Source of the DNA: Kribbella jejuensis
GTDB taxonomy: Bacteria > Actinomycetota > Actinomycetes > Propionibacteriales > Kribbellaceae
Assembly: GCF_006715085.1 (NCBI RefSeq)
Contig: NZ_VFMM01000001.1
Location: forward strand, 2,480,001-2,544,000
DNA: 64,000 nt
Direction: 5' to 3'
Program-made: the position numbers and the translations under genes
The notes under the pieces: generated by a model
The model's input: only the letters and a program-made list of their open reading frames with translations
Databases searched by the model: none
What the model was told of the DNA's origin: nothing
In this document: piece after piece, positions 44,619-53,051 of the stretch
Numbering within the stretch: the stretch's first letter is position 1
How the letters are laid out: every line of letters begins with the position of its first letter

Positions 44619-46537
44619 GCCTGTGACGGTACAACCATCGGCACCTCCACTGCGGAGGCCGGTACGCCGAAGGCGTCGACGAGGTCCGGTGCGGCCGGGC
44701 GGACGGTGGCGCAGAGGTCGTTGACGAGGGCAGTGATCGCCTTCGAACGGCCCGGTGACAGGCGGCCGTGTTCGAGGTACCAGGCGCGCTCAGCCTCGAT
44801 CGTCGACAGTGCGTGCAGGTCGTACACGTCCTGCAGCACCGGCTGAACCTCCTCCGGGGCGTCTCGCACTGCGGACTGGAAGGCTTCGAGGACGACCCGG
44901 TCCACATGCGCCCGGCCGGCCGCGATCACGTGGTCCTGGCAGCGGTTGAACACCTCGAACGCGTCGATCCCGGCATCGATCCCGGCCTTCAGCCGCCGCG
45001 CCACCCCGGACAGCATGTGCTCCTCGCGATACCTGAGCAGACCGGAGTGGTACGCCCCGTCCCGCAGCCCGGCATCCGGATCGGAAGCGTCGGAACGATT
45101 CGGTACGGCGTCGCGCAGCCGCTCGATCAACGGGCGGAGCGCCGCCTTCTCGACCGCGAACTCCACGGCCTGCGCCGCGACGAACCGCGCCGTACCCAAC
45201 GGGTCCAGCTCGCCGAACGACCTGCGGTAGTCGGTCAGCAGGCCCTTCGCGACCAGTTGCAGCAGCACCGTGTTGTCACCCTCGAACGTGGTGAAGACGT
45301 CGGTGTCCGCCTTCAACGTGGCCAGCCGGTTCTCCGCGAGGTAGCCGGCGCCACCACATGCCTCGCGGCACTGCTGGATCGTCTCGGTCGCATGCCAGGT
45401 CCCGAGCGCCTTCGTCCCGGCTGCCTGTGCCTCGAGCGCCCGCCGGTCGTGCTCGTCCCGCTCACCGTCTCTCTCGCTGTCGAAGACGCGGGCGAACTCC
45501 GCGACCAGCTCGGCCTGGGCGAAGTGCAGGGCATACGTCCGGGCGAGCAACGGCAGCAGCCGGCGCTGGTGCATCCGGTAGTCGAGCAGGATCGCCTCCT
45601 CGCTGCTCCCCGGAGCGCCGAACTGTCGGCGCTGAGCGGCGTACCGAATCGCGATCGTGAGCGCGACCTTGCTCGCGTTGATCGCCGCGCCGCCGACCGA
45701 CACCCGGCCCTGGACGAGCGTCCCGAGCATCGTGAAGAACCGGCGGTCCGGGTTCTCGATCGCACTGGTGTAGTTGCCGTTGGCATCGACCTGGGCATAC
45801 CTGTCGAGCAACGCCGCGCGCGGGACGCGGACCTGGTCGAAGACGATCCGCCCGTTGTCGACACCGTTCAGCCCGAGCTTCGGCCCGCAGTCCGACAAGG
45901 TGACGCCGGGCAGGGCTGAACCGTCCTCGCCGCGGATCGGCACCAGCAGACAATGCACGCCGTGGTTTTCCCCGCCGACGACGAGCTGCGCGAAGACCGC
46001 CGCCATCCGCCCGTGCCGGGCCGCGTTCCCGATGTAGTCCTTGCGCGCCGCCGGGGTCGGCGTGTGCACGACGAACTCGTCCGTTGCCTCGTCGTACGTC
46101 GCGGTCGTGCCGAGCGCCTGGACGTTCGACCCGTGGCCGGTTTCGGTCATCGCGAAGCAGCCGAGCAACCGGCCGCTGATCGCGTCCGCCAGGTACTGCT
46201 TGTGGTGGCGCTCGGTCCCCAGGTGCAGGATCGCGCCGGCGAACAGGCCGAACTGCACGCCGGCCTTCACCATCAGCGACAGGTCGCCGAAGGCCAAGGT
46301 CTCGAAGCCCGCGATGAACCCGCCGAGGTCCGCCGCCCCGCCGTACTCCTTCGGGAAGCCGCGCGCGGGCAGCCCGCTCGCGGCGGAGCGCTGCAGCAGC
46401 TCGAGCACCCTGTCCCGGTACTCGTCGTGCGGCAGCCGGACCGCCAGGTCGGCGTGCGCGGCCAGCTCGGCCCGCACGACGTCCCGCGCCGCCTTGTGCG
46501 GCCCGTCCAAGTAGTCCCGCATCGCCGTTGTCCTCAT
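44615..46537 (-). CDS. Acyl-CoA dehydrogenase/oxidase family flavoprotein
   Basis: A 640-residue FAD enzyme of the acyl-CoA oxidase branch (longer than the 380 residues of simple dehydrogenases). The FAD/substrate region has GCFAMTETGHGSNVQAL, and the catalytic glutamate is in FTTFEGDNTVLLQLVAKG. RRQFGAPGSSEEAILLDYRMHQRRLL and CREACGGAGYLAENRL are family signatures. The C-terminal domain (about 430-640) is the acyl-CoA oxidase type. It oxidises fatty acyl-CoA at the alpha-beta bond. The ATG at 46537 was preferred over one at 46561. It is divergent from the molybdate module. Confidence 0.92.
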   Translation of the reverse strand: MRTTAMRDYLDGPHKAARDVVRAELAAHADLAVRLPHDEYRDRVLELLQRSAASGLPARGFPKEYGGAADLGGFIAGFETLAFGDLSLMVKAGVQFGLFAGAILHLGTERHHKQYLADAISGRLLGCFAMTETGHGSNVQALGTTATYDEATDEFVVHTPTPAARKDYIGNAARHGRMAAVFAQLVVGGENHGVHCLLVPIRGEDGSALPGVTLSDCGPKLGLNGVDNGRIVFDQVRVPRAALLDRYAQVDANGNYTSAIENPDRRFFTMLGTLVQGRVSVGGAAINASKVALTIAIRYAAQRRQFGAPGSSEEAILLDYRMHQRRLLPLLARTYALHFAQAELVAEFARVFDSERDGERDEHDRRALEAQAAGTKALGTWHATETIQQCREACGGAGYLAENRLATLKADTDVFTTFEGDNTVLLQLVAKGLLTDYRRSFGELDPLGTARFVAAQAVEFAVEKAALRPLIERLRDAVPNRSDASDPDAGLRDGAYHSGLLRYREEHMLSGVARRLKAGIDAGIDAFEVFNRCQDHVIAAGRAHVDRVVLEAFQSAVRDAPEEVQPVLQDVYDLHALSTIEAERAWYLEHGRLSPGRSKAITALVNDLCATVRPAAPDLVDAFGVPASAVEVPMVVPSQA

Positions 46538-46623
46538 GCCCTTTAACTTACGAGGATTCACCCCCGCTTTCCGTCACCGATCCGTGATTGTGGACAACTG
46601 GCATCAATCCGCAGATGCGGAAG

Positions 46624-46629
46624 TATGCT
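46624..46629 (+). promoter_or_regulatory. Probable -10 element of a leaderless TOBE-gene transcript
   Basis: TATGCT (TANNNT) ends seven bases before the GTG at 46637, with no ribosome binding site between. This suits transcription starting at the first codon and would serve the whole module to modC. Confidence 0.45.
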
Positions 46630-46636
46630 GTGTACC

Positions 46637-47032
46637 GTGCCGAGTTTGCGGGTTAGTGAGGCAGCCGCGCTCCTGGGCGTCAGTGACGACACGGTGCGCC
46701 GCTGGATCGATCAGGGGCGGTTGCCGTCCAAGCAGGAGAACGGGCGGATGGCGATCGACGGGCAAGCGCTCGCCGCGTTCGCGCAGCAGCTGGCGGACAC
46801 ACCGGAGCCGGGTCACACCGCCGCCGCGTCGGCGCGGAACCGGATGCGCGGGATCGTCACGCGCGTACTCAAGGACGGCGTGATGGCGCAGGTCGAGATG
46901 CAGGCCGGGCCGTTCCGTGTCGTGTCGCTGATGAGCCGGGAGGCCGCCGACGAGCTCGGGTTGGAGCCCGGCGTCGTCGCCGTCGCCTCGATCAAGTCCA
47001 CCCACGTCGTCGTCGAGATCCCGGAGGCCTGA
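46637..47032 (+). CDS. HTH plus TOBE molybdate-binding protein
   Basis: A 131-residue two-domain protein. The N-terminal excisionase/MerR-like HTH (LRVSEAAALLGVSDDTVRRWIDQGRLPSKQENGR) is followed by a single TOBE (Mop) domain (RNRMRGIVTRVLKDGVMAQVEMQAGPFRVVSLMSREAADELGL) that binds molybdate or tungstate. It heads the modABC operon and its stop overlaps modA (TGATG). It probably senses molybdate and controls the operon. Confidence 0.88.
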   Translation: MPSLRVSEAAALLGVSDDTVRRWIDQGRLPSKQENGRMAIDGQALAAFAQQLADTPEPGHTAAASARNRMRGIVTRVLKDGVMAQVEMQAGPFRVVSLMSREAADELGLEPGVVAVASIKSTHVVVEIPEA

Positions 47033-47808
47033 TGTTCCGCCGTACCGCCGTCACCGCCCTGGCCGCTGTCGCCACGTTCGCGCTGGCCGGGTGCGGAGGT
47101 GACACCCCGGCATCCTCCGCACCGTCCTCCAGCGCCTCGTCGATCTCCGGGACCGTCAACGTCTTCGCGGCCGCCTCGCTGACCGGGACGTTCACCCAGC
47201 TGGGCAAGGATTTCGAGGCCGCACACCCGGGCGTCAAGGTGGTCTTCAACTTCGCCGGCAGCTCCGCGCTCGCGAAGCAGATCAACGAGGGCGCGCCGGC
47301 CGACGTCTTCGCCTCGGCGGCACCGAAGAACATGGACGACGTGAAGGACAAGGGCACGCCGACGAACTTCGTCAGCAACACGCTCGAGATCGCCGTACCG
47401 AAAGGCAACCCCGGCAAGATCACCGGCTTGAAGGACTTCGCCGACAAGAGCAAGAAGATCGCGCTGTGTGCTCCGCAGGTGCCCTGCGGCGCCGCGGCGG
47501 GGAAGGTGTTCAAGGCGAGCGGGATCACCGCGCAGCCGGACAGCCTCGAGCAGGACGTGAAGGCTGCGCTGACCAAGGTCGGTCTCGGTGAGGTCGACGC
47601 TGCGCTCGTCTACAAGACCGACGTGCTGTCCTCCAAGGACAAGGTCGACGGCATCGAGTTCCCGGAGGCGAGCAAGGCAGTCAACGAGTACCCGATCGCC
47701 ACCCTGACCAAGGCTCCGAACGCGGACGGCGCGAAGGCTTTCGTCGACTACGTCCTGTCCGACAAGGGCAAAGCGGTCCTGACCGCGGCCGGCTTCTCCG
47801 CGCCGTGA
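47032..47808 (+). CDS. modA: Molybdate-binding lipoprotein of the ModABC transporter
   Basis: The substrate-binding subunit that captures molybdate outside the membrane. The 258-residue product has a lipoprotein signal with lipobox LAGC (Cys21). The ModA fold is recognisable from VNVFAAASLTGTFTQLGKDFEAAHPGVKVVFNFAGSSALAKQI, whose serines bind the oxyanion, and QVPCGAAAGKV. It overlaps the TOBE gene and is followed without a gap by modB. Confidence 0.94.
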   Translation: MFRRTAVTALAAVATFALAGCGGDTPASSAPSSSASSISGTVNVFAAASLTGTFTQLGKDFEAAHPGVKVVFNFAGSSALAKQINEGAPADVFASAAPKNMDDVKDKGTPTNFVSNTLEIAVPKGNPGKITGLKDFADKSKKIALCAPQVPCGAAAGKVFKASGITAQPDSLEQDVKAALTKVGLGEVDAALVYKTDVLSSKDKVDGIEFPEASKAVNEYPIATLTKAPNADGAKAFVDYVLSDKGKAVLTAAGFSAP

Positions 47809-48611
47809 GTCGCCGTGGCAGGAGCACCAGCGGGCGGTTGCCCCTCGCACTCCTGCTGCCTGCGCTCATTGGCCTGGCGTTCCTGCTCGTCCCCCTGATC
47901 GGGCTGCTTGCCAAAGCGCCCTGGTCGACGCTGCCTGCCAAGCTGCTGAGCGCGGACGTCTGGCAGGCGCTGAGGTTATCCCTGGTGTGCGCCACGGCCG
48001 CCACTGCGTTGTGTGTCGTGCTAGGCATTCCTCTGGCATGGCTGCTCGCTCGCGGTGGACTACCAGGGCGCAGCCTGATCCGGGCGTTCGTGACGGTGCC
48101 GCTGGTATTGCCGCCGGTTGTTGGTGGTGTGGCGTTGTTGCTCGTGTTGGGGCGGCGTGGGCTGGTCGGTCAGTACCTCGACTCGTGGTTCGGGGTGTCG
48201 TTGCCGTTCACCACGGCAGGTGTGGTCGTGGCTGAGGCTTTCGTCGCCATGCCGTTCCTGGTGATCTCCGTTGAAGGCGCACTGCGCGCGGCTGACCCGC
48301 GGTACGAGGAGGCTGCCGCCACGCTCGGTGCCGGGCGCTGGATGACGTTCCGGCGCGTGACGTTGCCGTCCATTGCGCCGGGGGTTGTTGCGGGGATGGT
48401 GTTGTGCTGGGCGCGGGCGCTGGGGGAGTTCGGTGCCACCATTACGTTCGCCGGCAATTTCCCGGGGCGTACGACGACGATGCCGCTGGCGGTGTACCTG
48501 GCGTTGGAGACCGATCCGGACGTGGCCGTCGTACTCAGCCTGGTTCTCCTGCTCGTGTCTGTCGTCGTACTGGCGTCTCTGCGCGAGCGCTGGATCAGAG
48601 GGTTGCGGTGA
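47805..48611 (+). CDS. modB: Molybdate ABC transporter permease
   Basis: A 268-residue inner-membrane permease with about six helices. The BPD_transp_1 EAA loop reads EAAATLGAGRWMTFRRVTLPSIAPGVVAGM, the contact with the ATPase. GTG start at 47805 overlaps the modA stop (GTGA). VLPPVVGGVALLLVLGRRG and ARALGEFGATITFAGN are typical of ModB. It forms the channel for molybdate. Confidence 0.94.
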   Translation: MSRRGRSTSGRLPLALLLPALIGLAFLLVPLIGLLAKAPWSTLPAKLLSADVWQALRLSLVCATAATALCVVLGIPLAWLLARGGLPGRSLIRAFVTVPLVLPPVVGGVALLLVLGRRGLVGQYLDSWFGVSLPFTTAGVVVAEAFVAMPFLVISVEGALRAADPRYEEAAATLGAGRWMTFRRVTLPSIAPGVVAGMVLCWARALGEFGATITFAGNFPGRTTTMPLAVYLALETDPDVAVVLSLVLLLVSVVVLASLRERWIRGLR

Positions 48612-48618
48612 ACCTCAG

Positions 48619-49680
48619 ATGACGCTGTACGCCGACGTGCGGGTGAGCCGTGGTTCCTTCGAGCTCGCACTGGAGCTGACCGTGGAGCCAGGTGAGGTTG
48701 TCGCGCTGCTCGGGCCCAACGGGGCCGGCAAGACCACTGCACTGCGCGCTGTCTCCGGACTGCTGGCACTTGACGGTGGACGGATCGCGCTGGGCTCAAC
48801 GGTGTGGGACGAGCCGCCGCACACGTTCCGTACGCCGGAGCGGCGGCCGATCGGCGTGGTGTTCCAGGACTACCTGCTCTTCAACCACCTGAGCGCTTTG
48901 GAGAACGTGGCGTTCGGGCTTCGCGCCCGCGGGATGGAGAAGCAGACCGCCCGCGCGGAGGCTGCGCGGTGGTTGGAGGTCGTGGGGCTGGCGGAGTACG
49001 CGCGTACTCGTCCTCGTGCTCTGTCCGGTGGTCAGGCACAACGGGTGGCGCTGGCGCGAGCCCTGGCGACGGAGCCGGAGCTGTTGCTGCTCGACGAACC
49101 GCTTGCCGCTCTGGATGCGAGTACGACGCTGCATGTGCGGGCTGAGCTTGGCCAACACTTGTCTCGCTTCGAGGGACGTACGCTGCTCGTCACCCACGAC
49201 CCGCTGGACGCCATGGTGCTGGCTGATCGTCTGGTGATCATCGAGAACGGTCAGGTAGTCCAGGAAGGTAAGCCCACTGAGGTGGCGCACCGCCCGCGCA
49301 CTGACTACGTGGCCCAACTAGTGGGCCTCAATCTCTACCGAGGCACCGCCTCCGGCACCACCGTCACCCTCACCGACGGCGGCACCATAACCCTCGCCGA
49401 ACCAGCCACCGGCGGCGTCCACGTAGCCTTCCCACCCACCGCCGTAAGCCTCTACACAGAAGCCCCCACCGGCAGCCCCCGCAACACGTGGCCCGCGGTG
49501 GTAACCGGCATAGAACAGCACGCCCACACCGTCAGAGTCCGCCTGAACGCCTCCCCCACCGGCCCAGCCGAAGTCCTCGCCGACATCACCCCCGCCGCCG
49601 TAGCCGACCTCCACCTGACCCCCGGCCAACCCCTACAAACCACCCTCAAAGCCACCGAGGTCCACACGTACCCGGTCTAG
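48619..49680 (+). CDS. modC: Molybdate ABC transporter ATPase with C-terminal TOBE domain
   Basis: The 353-residue ATPase has Walker A GPNGAGKT, Q-loop VFQDYLLF, signature LSGGQAQRVALARAL, Walker B LLLLDEPLAALD and the H-loop THD. After residue 235 a single TOBE domain (VTGIEQHAHTVRVRLNASPTGPAEVLADI) lies at the C-terminus, which senses intracellular molybdate. The ATG at 48619 starts seven bases after the modB stop. Confidence 0.94.
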   Translation: MTLYADVRVSRGSFELALELTVEPGEVVALLGPNGAGKTTALRAVSGLLALDGGRIALGSTVWDEPPHTFRTPERRPIGVVFQDYLLFNHLSALENVAFGLRARGMEKQTARAEAARWLEVVGLAEYARTRPRALSGGQAQRVALARALATEPELLLLDEPLAALDASTTLHVRAELGQHLSRFEGRTLLVTHDPLDAMVLADRLVIIENGQVVQEGKPTEVAHRPRTDYVAQLVGLNLYRGTASGTTVTLTDGGTITLAEPATGGVHVAFPPTAVSLYTEAPTGSPRNTWPAVVTGIEQHAHTVRVRLNASPTGPAEVLADITPAAVADLHLTPGQPLQTTLKATEVHTYPV

Positions 49681-49687
49681 AACCAAG

Positions 49688-49693
49688 TATCCT
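49688..49693 (+). promoter_or_regulatory. Probable -10 element before the DUF6247 gene
   Basis: TATCCT (TANNNT) lies seven bases before the ATG at 49701 with no ribosome binding site, consistent with a leaderless transcript of the toxin-antitoxin-like pair. Confidence 0.35.
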
Positions 49694-49700
49694 GACCGAC

Positions 49701-49991
49701 ATGACGGCGCAGCCTGTGGATCGGTCGGCGGAGGATCCGGAGCAGATCCTCGCTGTGCTGCCGCAGCGGTGGCACGAGCAGTTCCTCCACGACTACCACC
49801 AGGCGCTGGACGCCGCCCACGAGGTCTGGCGCTTCCAGCATCTGCGCGACGTCCTCCATCTCTGGCATCTCCGCGCCGTCGCGTACTCGAGCCCGGGCTT
49901 CGACGAGCGAATGCAAGCAGCCCGTCAGGGCGCGGCCGAGAAGTTCCTTCCCGCCGAGCAGGTCATTCCGGGCTGGTCAGATCGGCAGTGA
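49701..49991 (+). CDS. DUF6247 family protein, probable antitoxin
   Basis: A 96-residue acidic helical protein. DPEQILAVLPQRWHEQFLHDYHQALDAAHEVWRFQHLRDVLHLWHLRA matches the DUF6247 family, often encoded next to a RelE-type gene. Its stop overlaps the following gene (GTGA). By position it is the antitoxin of a pair. It would be expected to bind and inhibit the downstream protein and repress the promoter. Confidence 0.65.
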   Translation: MTAQPVDRSAEDPEQILAVLPQRWHEQFLHDYHQALDAAHEVWRFQHLRDVLHLWHLRAVAYSSPGFDERMQAARQGAAEKFLPAEQVIPGWSDRQ

Positions 49992-50233
49992 ACTATCGCG
50001 TGGAGTTCCACGCGGCAGCGCTCGCTCAGCTCGGCGGATTACCGTCGGAAGCATTCGACGCTCTGGTGGAGCGTGTCACCAAGCTGGTCGGCGCACCGTG
50101 GGAAGCTCAGCCTCTCGACCCGGATGAACCTGCGTTTCGGCAGTGCGTGTTCGGGTCCTTCGGCCTGCTGTCGTTCCACGTCGACGAGCCGCAGGAAATG
50201 ATCCGGATCTTCGACGTGACCTGGGTCGGCTGA
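49988..50233 (+). CDS. RelE/ParE-like small protein, probable toxin
   Basis: An 81-residue protein with the ParE/RelE fold pattern: YRVEFHAAALAQLGGLPSEAFDALVERVTKLVGAPWEAQPLDP, then FRQCVFGSFGLLSFHVDEPQEMIRIFDVTWVG, the last strand typical of the family. The RNase-type catalytic residues are not obvious. Start GTG at 49988. It ends 258 bases before lanKC. Confidence 0.65.
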   Translation: MNYRVEFHAAALAQLGGLPSEAFDALVERVTKLVGAPWEAQPLDPDEPAFRQCVFGSFGLLSFHVDEPQEMIRIFDVTWVG

Positions 50234-50491
50234 CGAAACCTGCCGGGCGCATCAGACACCGTACGAAGTACTGCTGGGGAAGTTACGGGTTGTGATGGGT
50301 TCGGGATGGATTGACATGTTGTTGCGGGGGGATTCACGCTCAGGGGTGGCGGGAATGTAACGAAGAGTGTTTAGTTACTCACTCGTAGTGTGTGGGTTCT
50401 TCACAGCAGAGTGATGACATCGTGCACTACGCCGATGCCTGACGCGGCGCCCAAGATGTGGCGGGGCACCGCGAAAGGGGGTCGGACAGTC
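50234..50491 (+). promoter_or_regulatory. Promoter region of the lanthipeptide operon
   Basis: This 258-base gap precedes lanKC. It contains TTGACA at 50311-50316, an AT-rich block around 50350-50390, short inverted pairs GTAAC (50357-50361) and GTTAC (50374-50378), and AGTTAC both at 50281 and 50373. An AAGGGGG site lies about 11 bases before the start. A RamR-type regulator site is expected here, but the exact operator cannot be identified from the sequence. Confidence 0.35.
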
Positions 50492-53047
50492 ATGCATGAG
50501 AGTTACGAGTTCTACTGCCTTGCGGATCGGCAGTTCTACGAGACGCCGGCCAATCGTGGTGCGCGACATCCGGATTTCGCGATCACGCGCCGGGACGTCC
50601 CGGACGGCTGGCAGCACGTGCCAGGTGAGCAGTGGATGCACTACGCGCCGGACGGGCTGCGGCTGCCCCACCAGGGGTGGAAGATCCACGTCTCGGCCCG
50701 CCTGCAGGACGTCGACCGCACGCTGGCTGCGGTGTGGGACTACTGCGTCCCGCGCGGCATCGCGTTCAAGTTCCTGCGCAACGAGGCCGTCCTGGTGATG
50801 ACGAACTCGAAGGCTGCTCCCCGCGGGTCGAGCGGCAAGCTGGTGACGATCTACCCGAGCGACGACGCGCAGCTCGAGCTCGTCCTCAAGGACCTCAACG
50901 AGGTACTGCGCGGTGTCGAGGGCCCTTACATCCTGAGCGATCTGCGCTACGCCGAAGGTCCACTCTTCGTCCGGTACGGCGCCTTCGTCAGCCGCCACTG
51001 CCTGAGCCCGACCGGCGAACGCGTGCTCGCGATCGAGGATGCGCACGGCAACCTCGTCCCGGACCACCGCGGCCCGACCTTCGTCGTACCGCCGTGGATC
51101 CAGCTCCCGGACTTCCTGCAGCCGCATCTCGACGCCCGCAACGCGGTCACCACCAACGACCTCGCGTACACGATCGACGGCGTCATCCAGTTCTCCAACG
51201 GCGGCGGCGTGTACCTCGGCCACCACAACGAGACCGGCGCCCGCGTCGTGCTCAAGGAGGGCCGTCCGTACGCCGGTCTCGACATGGCCGGCCGCGACGC
51301 GGTCGCCCGGATCGCCCATGAGCGCGACATCCTGGCGCAGCTCGACGGCCTCGACGCCGTACCGCGGACGCACGACTACCTGCAGCTCGGCGAGCACCAC
51401 TTCCTCGTCCAGGAGCACATCGACTCGGTGTCGCTCCAGCGCGAACTGGTCCGCCGCTACCCGCTGACCCATCCCGACGCGACCGAAGCCCAGAAGGCCC
51501 AGTACGCCGAATGGGCGACCGCGATGATCGCGAAGGTCGGCGAGGCCGTCGGCCAGCTGCACGAGCGCGGCGTGGTGTTCTGCGACCTGCACCCGGACAA
51601 TCTGCTCCTCGACGTGAACGGCAAGCTCACGCTGATCGACTTCGAGGTCGCGACCAAGGCCGAGGACCAGGCGCGTTCGACGCTGGCCCACCCGGGGTAC
51701 GCCGCCCCGCAGGACCGGCAGGGCGTCGATGTCGACCGGTACGCGCTCGCCTGTATCGCGCTCGGTGTTTACGCGCCGCAAGCAACGATCCTGCTCAATC
51801 TCCATCCGGGCAAGGCGTTCCAGCTCGCCGACATGATCGCGGACACCTTCCCGGTGCCGCGCGCCGCGCTCGACGAGGCGGTCCGCACGATCGTCGGCAA
51901 CAACACGACCAACGACCTCGAAGACATCGCTCTCCCCGGCAAGGCCGACTGGACCGACGTACGCGCGGCCCTCACGAAGGCGATCGTCGCGAGCGCGACA
52001 CCGGAACGCACCGACCGGCTGTTCCCCGGCGACATCGCGCAGTTCCGCGACGGCGGCGGCATCGACCTCGCGACCGGCGCCGCCGGCGTCCTCTACGCGC
52101 TTGCGAAGACGGGCGCAGGACGTTTCCCGGAGTACGACGACTGGCTTCGCAAGCAGGCACTCCAGACGCCGGCCGGCCCAGGGCTGTACGACGGTCTGCA
52201 CGGCGTCGCGCATGTACTCGACGAGCTCGGCCATCGCCAGGACGCTCTTGACCTGATCGACCGGACGCTCGCCGACGACTGGACCACCCGCGAGCTCGGT
52301 CTGCACTCCGGCCTCGCCGGCATCGGCCTCAACCTGCTGCACTTCGACACCGAGCCGGCGCTGCGCGCGCAGGCGGTCCGGGTGCTCGACTTGGTCGCCG
52401 ATCGCCTCGAGGCCGACATAGCGGAGATCAGCGGCGGTCAGTACGCGCGAGCCGGTCTGATGTACGGGTCGTCCGGGCCGGCGCTGCTGTTCCTCAACGC
52501 GTTCGAGCAGCTCGGCGACACCGGTCTGCTCGACCTCGCGGAGATCGCGATCCGGCAGGACCTGAAGCGGACCGTGCTCACCGACGACGGGATGCGCCAG
52601 GTCAACCAGGGCTGGCGAACGCTGCCGTACCTGGAGGAAGGCTCCGCCGGCATCGCGCTCGTCCTCGAGCGGTACCTGCGCCATCGCCCGTCCGACGAGC
52701 TGACCGCCACGCTCGCCGAGCTCAAGCGGGTCACGCACTGTTCTTACTACGTCCAGCCCGGACTCTTCATGGGCCGCGCCGGGCTCCTCCTCACGGCCGC
52801 GGCGCTGGACGATCAGGTCGACGACCTGATCCACGGTCTCGGCTGGCACGCGATGCCGTTCGAGGGCGGCCTCGCGTTCCCGGGCAACCAGCTGCTCCGT
52901 CTCTCGATGGACCTGGCGACCGGATCGGCCGGCGTACTGCTGGCCCTGGGCGCGGCGCTGCATGACGCGCCGGTGGCCCTCCCGTTCCTCGGACCTCCCC
53001 AGTGGTCCGAGTACTCATCCCGACAACCTGCACCGAAGGAGGTGTAA
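50492..53047 (+). CDS. lanKC: Class III lanthipeptide synthetase (lyase-kinase-cyclase)
   Basis: LanKC installs lanthionine/labionin rings by phosphorylating Ser/Thr, eliminating phosphate and cyclising onto Cys. The 851-residue protein has three parts: an N-terminal lyase-like region (about 1-220), a Ser/Thr-kinase-like domain (about 230-430) with Lys255 (VVLKEG), catalytic Asp365/Asn370 in CDLHPDN, and metal-binding Asp383 in IDFE (replacing DFG), and a C-terminal LanC-like cyclase (about 500-840). The cyclase has LPYLEEGSAG where LanC enzymes carry their zinc cysteine, so it lacks zinc ligands, as expected of class III. The ATG at 50492 has a ribosome binding site. The precursor gene follows four bases after its stop. 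Confidence 0.95.
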   Translation: MHESYEFYCLADRQFYETPANRGARHPDFAITRRDVPDGWQHVPGEQWMHYAPDGLRLPHQGWKIHVSARLQDVDRTLAAVWDYCVPRGIAFKFLRNEAVLVMTNSKAAPRGSSGKLVTIYPSDDAQLELVLKDLNEVLRGVEGPYILSDLRYAEGPLFVRYGAFVSRHCLSPTGERVLAIEDAHGNLVPDHRGPTFVVPPWIQLPDFLQPHLDARNAVTTNDLAYTIDGVIQFSNGGGVYLGHHNETGARVVLKEGRPYAGLDMAGRDAVARIAHERDILAQLDGLDAVPRTHDYLQLGEHHFLVQEHIDSVSLQRELVRRYPLTHPDATEAQKAQYAEWATAMIAKVGEAVGQLHERGVVFCDLHPDNLLLDVNGKLTLIDFEVATKAEDQARSTLAHPGYAAPQDRQGVDVDRYALACIALGVYAPQATILLNLHPGKAFQLADMIADTFPVPRAALDEAVRTIVGNNTTNDLEDIALPGKADWTDVRAALTKAIVASATPERTDRLFPGDIAQFRDGGGIDLATGAAGVLYALAKTGAGRFPEYDDWLRKQALQTPAGPGLYDGLHGVAHVLDELGHRQDALDLIDRTLADDWTTRELGLHSGLAGIGLNLLHFDTEPALRAQAVRVLDLVADRLEADIAEISGGQYARAGLMYGSSGPALLFLNAFEQLGDTGLLDLAEIAIRQDLKRTVLTDDGMRQVNQGWRTLPYLEEGSAGIALVLERYLRHRPSDELTATLAELKRVTHCSYYVQPGLFMGRAGLLLTAAALDDQVDDLIHGLGWHAMPFEGGLAFPGNQLLRLSMDLATGSAGVLLALGAALHDAPVALPFLGPPQWSEYSSRQPAPKEV

Positions 53048-53051
53048 ACAC

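Noticed and set aside
43602-44846. 414-codon plus frame starting in the structured gap
   Set aside because: From 43992 onward it is antisense to the acidic gene, and the first part has no consistent third-position GC bias or family pattern.
50311-50316. TTGACA as a -35 box of a housekeeping promoter for lanKC
   Set aside because: No acceptable -10 element lies 16-19 bases downstream, so it is only mentioned within the promoter region entry.
50375-52963. 862-codon open frame on the minus strand opposite lanKC
   Set aside because: LanKC has complete kinase and cyclase motifs on the plus strand; the opposite frame is an Arg/Glu/Val/Gly-rich shadow.
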